This document shows positions 10,254-18,749 of a DNA stretch of 64,000 nucleotides, piece after piece (position 1 is the first letter of the stretch; each line of letters starts with the position of its first letter). The notes beneath the pieces are model-generated. The model did no database searches. It was not told the origin of the DNA and worked only from the letters and a program-made list of their open reading frames with translations. The DNA comes from Paraphoma chrysanthemicola. Its lineage: Eukaryota > Ascomycota > Dothideomycetes > Pleosporales > Phaeosphaeriaceae. Location: NCBI GenBank assembly GCA_020744225.1, contig JAGMWG010000004.1, forward strand, positions 1,054,001-1,118,000, written 5' to 3'. Made by a program: the position numbers and the translations under genes.

Positions 10254-10953
10254 AAAGGCGAGATCATTTGGCGCCGATAGTGTGTAAATTCTGTGCAAGA
10301 ATCAGTGCCCTATCTCCAAGTACCTTGACACGTTTGCATTTCTGTTCTGTTGGTCACGACATGGGCGAATTGTGGCTGGTAAATTTAACCAATCTGGGCT
10401 TGACTTGTGTACACTGTGTGTAAGCATTGAGGTCGAATGGTCACATTCCATGTGGCCTTTGCAGACGGCACCCGGCTTCGGAGGCAGGGTGCATCGTACA
10501 AACAAAGCCGTGTCCCCGCGGAGGCTGGAAGATGCGGGATTAGCAACGGTAGGACACTCCATGTAATTCATGGATTGATGCGTGCGTCGCATGGATTCTT
10601 GCGTCGGTCAGCATAAATTAACATTAATGTGAGCCACTAAGTGTCGGTAAGACAGGCGGCTATCAGTGATATCCTAGTGGGTCTTAGCATTATCCAGATG
10701 ACGCAGGTGAGCGGTTCAACTCACTCGTTCCCCCTTCAAAGAAAGCCCAGTGCCTCCAACCCCCAGCCCAAAGAGAGAGTTCCAGTCTTTCCCTACAGCT
10801 TGAAAGTTCTAGGCCCAGCCCGTTGTTCCCCACTCCCTGCTCATTACTCAGACCGCCTTCCATACAAATTACCCGTTCATTGATGCTCTTACGACGTCGC
10901 TATATACTGTTCTAGCACAGGTTCTATATCTGTAAGTGCCAAAACAATTTCGC
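10254..10953. other. Intergenic region
   Basis: 700 bp with only shadow ORFs. A 96-codon minus-strand ORF (10302-10592) has no start context or recognisable domain. Confidence 0.4.
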
Positions 10954-11542
10954 TTAGCTCGAAATGTTGCTTAGGCCGAGACCCGGCTCAAGGTTTCCGG
11001 GGCATCGCGAATGTAGGATGACCGCGATAGTCTCTACAAAGTCCTTGAATGCGAGCGGTCAGTCAAAAAGGTTCTGGCTGTTCGGATCGCGAGAACTCAC
11101 CTTGAGGGTGTTCATAACACGGGTCACTTCGTTTAAGATAATGCACATGTCATCGACTGTAGCAGAGCACGATAATATCACGGATCGCGATGCGGTACTT
11201 ACAGAGGATCGAGCCCGTTGTTCGTACTTGAGGAGGCTCCGTTGCCCATGTCTTGCTCCTGGAGGTGGGGAACGTAAACAACAGAATTGTTGTCTTGAAA
11301 TAGGCCTGCATCGCTTGGTGTACATGTCCAAGTCATCGACCCATCGATTGTCGTGGTAGTATACGAGTTCGGCCAACTTGTGTTTCCGAGCTGCGAAGGG
11401 CATTGCGCTGGCGCATCATCAGCAGCGGACTCGACCAGCACCAATCTACCTCCTTACTGGTATCACTGCTATTCGGCGAGTTGCTTCCACTCAGAAAGTC
11501 ATCAATGCCATCAAGGCTGTGACTGGAATTCGGAACAGGCAT
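10954..11542 (-). CDS. Small hypothetical protein, four-exon model, one junction unresolved
   Basis: Candidate exons on the minus strand: 11458..11542 (ATG, MPVPNSSHSLDGIDDFLSG), 11203..11407, 11101..11156 and 10954..11043 (ends LGLSNISS, stop TAA). The first and last introns are well formed (GTAAGG..GCCAG, 50 bp; GTGAGT..CTGAC..TTCAAG, 57 bp). The middle one (GTAAGT..GCTACAG, 46 bp) puts exon 3 out of phase: exon 3 reads DDMCIILNEVTRVMNTLK only in a frame that exon 2 does not deliver. Either the exon 2 frame differs or the gene carries a frameshift. The Ser/Thr/Asn-rich, acidic N-terminus looks like a disordered activation-type region. No family recognised. Confidence 0.4.
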
Positions 11543-12271
11543 TATATCTCGGACTTATGGACAAGTGTGGGAACCGTGTGACGGCGAACAGGGCCTCTGA
11601 TATGGGTTGAGGACCGAATTGAAGGACTGCGTACTAATTAGAAGGTCAGACTCGCGATAGCGAATTGTTTGGGTTTTATTGAGTTCGACCGGTACAAGGC
11701 TGAGTGGGGCATGCGCAGTCGCGTGCCCTTTGCGCCCTACCGCAGGGTTGTGCCAGCGCATCTCGAACCTGTCCAATCATCAAAAACGTCACCCGGCTCG
11801 AATCTCAGCCAATGAGACAACAGAGATGTCTGCTCAGCTTATATGGACCTCGATGCGAGCAGTGAATACCAAGAAATGTGATATTACACAACTGTCAAAA
11901 GACTACACGAATTCAACTCCAAGCCAACTAATGAACAAGCTACATGTTTCACAATCCCGGACCCAGCATACGCCTGTTAATGTTCCACGTTGTTTTCCTA
12001 CACAGCTTGGTCCTCATGCTTATATAAGAACTCCACACAATCAAGCAGCATATGTAGGAATTGGCAAGACGCTCCCAACAAGACGGCTGAACTCCATTCG
12101 CCTCCATCATCGTGCCTCCAAAGACCCATCTTCAAATGACTATTACTCGAGGGTTGGTATGGCCGCACGCCAGATTCGATCAAAAAAAATTAAGTGCTGT
12201 TGTCAACCCTATATCCGGTCCCTTGTTGCTTGTTCATAACCACCACATCATCATGAAAGCAAAGCTCGCAC
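11543..12271. other. Intergenic region
   Basis: 729 bp. The 186-codon plus-strand ORF starting at 11679 lacks protein-like composition and is judged non-coding. Confidence 0.4.
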
Positions 12272-12787
12272 TCAACATCCAATCACATCGGCATGCATAC
12301 GCGTCAAATGATCCATCATCTTGTCTTTTCTTGGAAATGCGCCTGTCTCTCCACCCATGCTTCGATCACCTACATCCACCTGGTCAGGAAGTTGTTAGTG
12401 ACATGGCCGAGGACAACTCACATCCGTCGATAGGGCACCAGAAGCGTGGCTTCTTGCCATCTAGACCGCCATGTTGACAGGTGTTGTGGCGCTTCAACTC
12501 AGCAAGCCTGCCGAAGGTCAAGCTGGAGCATGATGGTGCATGACATCTGTACTGATCCTCTCCAGCGCCGCTGCTGGCGAAAATAAAGCCTAGCATGACA
12601 TATTGAGCCCGCTGTTGGTGGTGGGCAGCCGTAATTGATCCATGCCGAGGAGCTGACAGTGGCCCTTTGTGCTTCGAGACGCGATACTCTGGTGCTCTGC
12701 CTTCTGGAGCTGCCCTATTGTAATGCCTTGGACGGCACGGCTGGGATATACGGGTAGGATAAAGCCCAGGCTGAGGCTCGATTGACC
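12272..12787 (-). CDS. C2H2 zinc-finger protein (copy B), 3' exons
   Basis: Two exons on the minus strand: 12422..12787 and 12272..12369, joined over a 52-bp intron 12370..12421 (GTGAGT donor, ACTAAC branch site, GTAG acceptor). Splicing restores the second finger: FWCPIDGC is followed by DRSMGGETGAFPRKDKMMDH and LTRMHAD, parallel to copy A at 9846-10253. The first finger is YRCHAPSCSSLTFGRLAELK followed by RHNTCQH. The 5' limit 12787 is a likely acceptor (TTACTAAC then AAAAG); no start codon lies in this exon, so an upstream exon is missing, possibly the one at 13404-13780. Unspliced, this gene would look truncated, which is misleading. Confidence 0.65.
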
Positions 12788-13403
12788 TTTTCAGATAGTT
12801 AGTAAGTGTACAAAGTTTATAATAATCCCCATTTTTATGATAATCCAGGCGGGTGAATCCAAATAAGAGGGTAAGCTTATTAGCAACTAACCAAACGGCG
12901 GAGTGATGACCAAATAGGAGTGGGAGTAGTACCAAAATCGAGCTAGCAGAAGGCTGCTGCAATTGTTGACGTCCAGAGAAGAAAAGGGAAAGAGCGCGGT
13001 GAAGGCTTGGTGCTGTAGCTTTGATCGGACGTACGGAAGTGATCTTTACTTAGTCCATGGGACGGCCACGGTCGACTGGAGGGAAACCTTCAACCATGTG
13101 AAAAGGTCGTGCGAAAGGGAAGTCCAGATGTCGTTTCATCGTACGTGATACCAGGAATTCCATACTGAGAGGTCGTGGCGGCTAACGCTCATATTTTTGC
13201 TCGTGAATGATTAGCTGATGCACAGAAGAAGTGCGCTTCGAAAAGCGATGGCTAGATACCTGTCAGGAATTCACAAGTAAGCATCAGAGTATAAAGTACG
13301 ACCACGAGATTTACCTGGTAGAATGCAGCTGCGCGTCGAGTGTTGATACTCAGTAATCCCTAGAAAGTCCTTCCACGGTCCTCATTCTTTGTTATACACT
13401 TAC

Positions 13404-13780
13404 TGATTGTGGCAACTTGGCGAGCTTCCATAATTAACGGCCTCCTCGTTCAGCGCTACGACGCTGTTCCAAGGTCCTGGGAAATCGTTCGTCGTTCCGG
13501 AATCGAGTAGAGACAAGTTGGAGGCTGCCTGGTCTTCGAGAATAGGATCATCGAATGTGTTGAGATCTGAAAAGAATGACATTTCCATTGAGAAAGAGTC
13601 CATCGCTACATAGCACATCGTTCAGTCGCTTGGATGAGGGGAGTCGCGAGGCCAGGACGTACAGTCGATGGAGGAAGAAGACTCCAGTTGCGGATCGTTA
13701 TCGATGGCAGGACAATGATACTGAGCAGCAGTTTGCGCATCCGCCATAACATTGGTGGGTGCAATGAAAGCCTTCTCCAT
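13404..13780 (-). CDS. N-terminal exons of a hypothetical protein, possibly of copy B zinc-finger gene
   Basis: Two exons in phase: 13663..13780 (ATG at 13780, MEKAFIAPTNVMADAQ) and 13404..13605, with a 57-bp intron 13606..13662 (GTACGT..ATGTAG). The product runs about 106 residues, is acidic and Ser-rich (SSSSIDS, FFSDLNTFDDPILED) and ends at a GTAAGT donor at 13403. The continuation was not resolved: several candidate introns follow and the next clear exon on this strand is the zinc-finger one about 600 bp on. A single transcription-factor gene spanning 12272-13780 is plausible, with an acidic N-terminus and C2H2 C-terminus. Confidence 0.45.
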
Positions 13781-13920
13781 GTTCGCTGATGTGGAAAATA
13801 AACAAACAAGAGTGAGGTTGTGTTCAGTGTGTAGGTCGTAAGACGCGAAAGAGTGCAGCTGAGTGAGGATGAGGACGGCTTATGTACATAACGCGGCTGA
13901 CGTGGGGCAAGCCTTCCAAC

Positions 13921-13940
13921 GTTGCCCTACGTTGCCCTAC
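13921..13940. repeat. Tandem duplication of a 10-bp unit
   Basis: GTTGCCCTAC occurs twice back to back. No function is implied. Confidence 0.7.
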
Positions 13941-14051
13941 CGTTCTAGGCAGCCGCAATCCACGAATCAAGAAGGACCTCTACAGCATGATCACATGACT
14001 GCTGGAACATCACTTTTCCGTGTTCCAGTGCTTCATATGATAAAAGGTGTC

Positions 14052-14525
14052 CTACCTCTCTCCCACACCCCAAACATACCCTCCATAATACCTCCAATAA
14101 TTCCCCATCCAAGCCCCTCTATACCCCTTCGCCGCCTCCCTCACATTCTCCAAAATCCTCGCCGCTTTCTCTTTCTCTTCTTCAGATTTCGATGGAAAGA
14201 ACTTCGCCTTCAGAACATTATACCAGAATGTCGATTCAACAATTGCCATGAGCCCCAGACCGGCGTAGACGGTGTATTTGACAGCGGGGCGGGAGTCGCG
14301 GACTGCGTGGAAGAGGTTGAAGGAGGGGAGAGAGGGGTTCTCGGGAAGGGTGGGTTTGGTTGGGGGTGTGGAGGTGGTTGTTGAGGGCTTGGGTGTTTGT
14401 GTTGAGTGGTGGGAGGCTTGCAGCGGGAGAGAAGTCTGGCGCGATGCGAGTTGTGAGGTTGATGTAATTCTTGCAAACAGTCTTGACTTTGCCATTGATC
14501 TTGGCGATATTGTTCCGCGAAGCAT
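14052..14525 (-). CDS. Small mitochondrial-type membrane protein
   Basis: 157 aa from the first ATG in the frame (14525, MLRGTISPRSMAKSRLFARI); MAKSRLF at 14495 is an alternative start. The N-terminus is rich in Arg, Ser and Leu with no acidic residues, like a mitochondrial presequence. It is followed by a Pro/Thr-rich linker, one hydrophobic segment (VKYTVYAGLGLMAIVESTFW), a charged helix (KSEEEKEKAARILENVREAA) and an aromatic C-terminus (WMGNYWRYYGGYVWG). I take it for a conserved small inner-membrane protein of fungi but cannot name it. The strong bias between codon positions and the targeting-like N-terminus support it being real. Confidence 0.7.
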   Translation of the reverse strand: MLRGTISPRSMAKSRLFARITSTSQLASRQTSLPLQASHHSTQTPKPSTTTSTPPTKPTLPENPSLPSFNLFHAVRDSRPAVKYTVYAGLGLMAIVESTFWYNVLKAKFFPSKSEEEKEKAARILENVREAAKGYRGAWMGNYWRYYGGYVWGVGER

Positions 14526-15561
14526 GTCTGAAGGCTTGAGGTCTATGCGACTGAGGACGACGATTGAATGCGATAAATCGAGTCTTGTGAAAAAGGTAGA
14601 TGATAGTAGAGAGTGAAGAGAAATGAAAGTTGAAAGCAAATACCTTTTCTGAAGCCATATACTTTACTGAAGTCGCTTTTGGCCTGCCTACCACAATGCA
14701 ACTATTCTGGGTGAGGCGCCAAGAATGTTCATCCGCTTTGGGAACCAAACTGCGAAGAGAGGGTTACATAAGCACGAGCCGTACTCACGCGCAAGGCCGA
14801 ACAAGGCAATGAACGAGGATTATGGTTGGAGCACAGGCCCACGAGCAGATGCATGAGCCGCACAAAGAATTTTGAAAAGAAAGGAGATGTTTATTTTGGT
14901 GGTGAGATTGCGCGCTTGGCTCGCGCGTGCACGCAATCTCAGCGTTTTCGGCGCCTTCCCAAAACGTGTGGTCGAGCGGCAGTGACGTAGCCGTCCAACT
15001 TCTGCGATCGATCTCGACAGCAGGTTTGGGCATGTGCGATAGAGTGGTGAACACATGGCCCTGGGCGCATGTGAGCGAGCGATCGCATGGTGCGTGTTTC
15101 GCTTGAAACGTGGAGTTCAAAGGCTGCTGCTGGTTTGGTGGGCACGTGGTGGGGACTGACGGGGTGGCTTGAATGCGCCGCTAAGCCGGGAAGTTCCTTG
15201 CAACAACACAACAACCAGTCAACACCGGGACATTCACCCTCCACTCCGACCTCATATCAGCCCTCAACCCCGCCCCTCGCCTTCTTCACCACCCACACTT
15301 CGACCACTCCGAAGCATGCCCAGCGCGCTGAGGCACACCGAGTCGAATTTACCATTCTTTAGACCGGGCAGCCGATGGAGGCGGGCACGGTTAGCAGCAT
15401 TCCAGGGCCGCGATGCTGCTGTGGAAACACCGACTGCGTTTTTCTGGCGCACAACGGACGCCTCTTGGACGGGCTAGAACACAATGTGAACAAAGCTGCC
15501 CAGTTGGGCCAGGTGCGTGCTCCAGTCACTACACTTCACACACACCACACACACCGCGATC
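14526..15561. other. Divergent promoter region
   Basis: About 1 kb between the divergent mitochondrial-type and coiled-coil genes. CA-rich tracts occur near 15540-15557. No coding exon is supported, although a 5' UTR intron is possible (GTGCGT at 15511). Confidence 0.5.
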
Positions 15562-17778
15562 ATGCAGCAGTTGCTGCTGCGATTGCCTGACCTGTGCGCC
15601 ATGAAAGACGCCGTCGCGCCCTCGCTAACCTTCGCGCTGCAGGCTCTTCTTGTCCGCCATGAAGCCTATGTCGCCGACTCGGAGCGCGAGCGCCGGGAGA
15701 TGATGGCTACCATCGAGAACCTGGAGAAGGAGAAGCTGGAGCTCGAAGCGAAGAATGCGCAGACTATCAAAGCGAACCGCGAGCTGCTGGACCGTCTGGA
15801 GCGCCTCAACGACGCCGTCATCGACTCTGATGCCCAGATCCAGGCCTTGACCGACACGCTACGCTCGACTGAAGAGGAGCTCGACCGGCTGAGCTCACTG
15901 GCTGCGCGGACACAGCTACTGGAGCAGCAGCTGATTGACTTGGAAAGGGAGCAGTCTCACTTGCAGAGCAGCTTCGACGCGAAGCTGGTCGACGAGCGCA
16001 CCGCCATCCAGAGGTGGAAGAACGCCGAGCGGACCATAGGGGACCTGCAGGACCAGATCGACCGCATCGAGAGGGAGGCGCGCGAAGAGCGGAAACGGCA
16101 TGTCGAAGTCGTGGCACGCATGGAGCGAAGAATGGCAGTTGAAGGAGAGTTGAACACGGCAGCAGGGAGGTTGAAGGCGAAAGCAGGGCATGAGAAGGCT
16201 GGCACAAACGTCGTTTCGCATTTTGTTAAGGACATCCTGCTCGATAACGCCAACCTGCAACACGGCATCCTGGAACTACGCGAGATGCTAGTCAACTCGA
16301 ACGAAGAGGTCGAGCGATTGCGCGACCAACTTCAAGTACATCAGCCCGTTTCCTCGTCGCCGCAAGCCGAAGCGTCTACTCCGACTTTGCAGAAAGAGCT
16401 GGAAGCGGAAGGAGAGCAGGTTATGAACCAACAGTTGCACATTCACCACCACTACCATGGTCCAAAGAATAACAAGAACCCGCCAAAAGTTCAGCCGTCG
16501 AAGCGGCCGAAGAAGAAACGCTTCAGTCTCACACCCACACACTTCGACCCGCCGCCACCGCTCGACCGCTCTTCGACTGCCACCATTCTCAATCAGACTG
16601 CTGTTTCCGTACCTAACACGCATCGATGGTCCCAGGCGACAACTCTCACAGTTGGCTCTATTCCAAGTTCGCCGGTGTCTGACTCTCACCGTGGCTCTAT
16701 CTATGACCGAGTGTTCAGCGATGTCGCGTATGACTCGTCCCGCCCAACCAGTCCTCCAGACTCAATCGACCTCCAGTCACCCATGTTCGGGCCTGTCAAA
16801 TCGAATGAGTACCATCGAGACCCAGAAATCACGCCTCGCCACCAACGGCGCAAGTCGTATGGTCTCAAGCCTCCTAGTCTGTCGACCATCCGAAGCGCGA
16901 GTACGCCGATATCGATGACCACTAAGAGCAGTCCTGCTACAGCCATTATATCTGCCGTCAGCCCTGCGAATTCTCTTGCGAACGATATCTTCACCCTATC
17001 GCCACACCTACCACCTCAACCTCAAGCTGCGATTCCTGAAGAGACGGAGGAGTCCTCTATCTCGACTAACGAACCCACACCTGTCATTTCACCACCAGAA
17101 GAACCATTCGAGCCAGACGACCTCGTCTCGCCCATGACTACCATGCGCCCCGCATTACGCCGCCACGCTTCTCACGAATCTCTTATTTCAGTCTCCGGTA
17201 TGGATATCCACACCTTGCAATCTCGTCCCTCACAATTGCTCTACTCGTCCTCCCCACGCTTCTCGACTCCTGGCGGCGCAGGCTCAGTCGGCCCTGAGCT
17301 CACACCCTGGACCGCCACCGCACACGGCACGTTGTCCCGCAAGCCCATGGATAGCAGCCTACTCAATCGCTCCCTCTACTCCAGCATCGCGAACCAGAAA
17401 CGCGGGCCACGCAAGAGCGACGGCCCTCAACCTGCGCCCAGCACCGGTCTAGGCCGCAAAGTCGGTGGCTGGGTCTTTGGCAAATGGGGCGCGACACCCG
17501 CGCCGATCACCTCGCCTGAATCAACACGCCCAACGTCGGCTAATTCCCAATCGACGCAAGGCACTGCAACGGGCAGCATCGAGGGCGCGGCAAAGAAGAA
17601 AGACAAAGACAAAGATAAAGCCCCCGAACGCCCACAAATGAAACTACGACCCAGTGGTGTCAATCAGAACGGTCCGATCTGGGGCTTCTTTGACATACCC
17701 GAAGTGCCCACCAAAGTCGTAGTGCAGGACTACGATGCCGAGGCATTGGGCGATGCGTTGGGTGAGATTCAGCAGTAG
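15562..17778 (+). CDS. Long coiled-coil protein with disordered Ser/Pro-rich tail
   Basis: 738 aa from ATG 15562; ATG 15601 (MKDAVAPSLTF) is an equally good start. Residues about 30-290 are a nearly unbroken coiled coil (heptads rich in Glu, Arg, Leu, for example ENLEKEKLELEAKNAQTIKA) ending in VSHFVKDILLDNANLQHGIL and LREML. A His-rich motif LHIHHHYHGPK follows, then a long low-complexity Ser/Thr/Pro region and a basic KKKDKDKDK stretch before a conserved-looking C-terminus (GPIWGFFDIPEVPTKVVVQD). This layout is common in fungal cytoskeletal or spindle-pole/septum scaffold proteins, but I do not recognise the family by name. Single exon. Confidence 0.85.
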   Translation: MQQLLLRLPDLCAMKDAVAPSLTFALQALLVRHEAYVADSERERREMMATIENLEKEKLELEAKNAQTIKANRELLDRLERLNDAVIDSDAQIQALTDTLRSTEEELDRLSSLAARTQLLEQQLIDLEREQSHLQSSFDAKLVDERTAIQRWKNAERTIGDLQDQIDRIEREAREERKRHVEVVARMERRMAVEGELNTAAGRLKAKAGHEKAGTNVVSHFVKDILLDNANLQHGILELREMLVNSNEEVERLRDQLQVHQPVSSSPQAEASTPTLQKELEAEGEQVMNQQLHIHHHYHGPKNNKNPPKVQPSKRPKKKRFSLTPTHFDPPPPLDRSSTATILNQTAVSVPNTHRWSQATTLTVGSIPSSPVSDSHRGSIYDRVFSDVAYDSSRPTSPPDSIDLQSPMFGPVKSNEYHRDPEITPRHQRRKSYGLKPPSLSTIRSASTPISMTTKSSPATAIISAVSPANSLANDIFTLSPHLPPQPQAAIPEETEESSISTNEPTPVISPPEEPFEPDDLVSPMTTMRPALRRHASHESLISVSGMDIHTLQSRPSQLLYSSSPRFSTPGGAGSVGPELTPWTATAHGTLSRKPMDSSLLNRSLYSSIANQKRGPRKSDGPQPAPSTGLGRKVGGWVFGKWGATPAPITSPESTRPTSANSQSTQGTATGSIEGAAKKKDKDKDKAPERPQMKLRPSGVNQNGPIWGFFDIPEVPTKVVVQDYDAEALGDALGEIQQ

Positions 17779-18094
17779 TTGCAGCGTGGTGTCGAAGAGT
17801 GTTGTGAACTATCTCTTTTCATTTATTATTACATCTCATGTCTCAATCTTGAACGAATTTGCGAACTTTTGCATAGCGCTGCGCTCCAACATTTTCTTTG
17901 TCTCTTTTAGTAATGGGTCCTGGGATAGAACTTGGTTCGGGGGGTTAGGTATGGGTTATGAGTTCTGGTGTGAGAGGGATATTAGATTGGAATGTAATTG
18001 GTTGGTGAGGTGGTTGGATATACCCAGATAGTAGCAAGTTGTGAAGAATGTAGGTAGGTGGTGGTAGTGAATGCAGATATTATCTACCGAAACG

Positions 18095-18144
<50 letters not shown>

Positions 18145-18749
18145 AACGATTGCTCGACTGCCATGCGCTATGTATTCTCATGAAGACAATTTGGACACAA
18201 GTCATTACGTCGTATGTATGTCTACCTAGCCGCCACATCTGCATCGCCTACTTGATGCGCGAACGCGGGCTTATCGTTGCTCGTTGCTTGTGTCGGCGTG
18301 GAGTTGGATGACAAGCGAGAGTGAAAGTGCATTTCAATGACTTGAAGCTCGACTAGATGTTTCTATCTAGATGTCATCAAGACAGTGATAGAGAAAAGAG
18401 CAGGAGAATAGCAGTTCGGATGCTCCAGGTAGGTATATCATGGTTACGTGAACTGGTTTGGCGACTGTGTAAATGCATTTCGTGGTTGAGGTTTTCGTGC
18501 AAGAATATCGCTAAAACACTTCACATTGTGACTCGCTCGTCCAAAACCTTTACGTCGAGAACATGGACAACTACCAGATCTAGAAATACCTCAGTCTTTC
18601 CTTCCTTTGCTCCACATGTATGAGCGTTCCGCCTTTTCAGGTTACCCGGAAAGGCATCGAGGACAAGCAGAGACTGCGAAGAAGTTGAATGGTGGGGTTT
18701 TCGTAGAAATCACGCTAAAGTACCGAGACATAGAGAGAAAGTTCGGCGC
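17779..18749. other. Intergenic region with TG microsatellite
   Basis: Convergent 3' ends of the coiled-coil and retropepsin-like genes. Apart from the (TG)22 run nothing is supported. Confidence 0.6.
18097..18140. repeat. (TG)22 microsatellite
   Basis: An uninterrupted 44-bp TG dinucleotide run in the 3' intergenic space. Confidence 0.97.

Noticed and set aside
10291..10323. Intron joining the 10302-10592 minus ORF to zinc-finger copy A
   Set aside because: The phase fits and GT-AG ends exist, but 33 bp is below the size of every other intron in the window.
11679..12239. 186-codon plus-strand ORF
   Set aside because: Composition is not protein-like, there is no domain, and it lies antisense to the zinc-finger region.
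12384..12476. Zinc-finger copy B as a frameshifted pseudogene
   Set aside because: A consensus donor, branch site and acceptor explain the frame change exactly and restore the finger.
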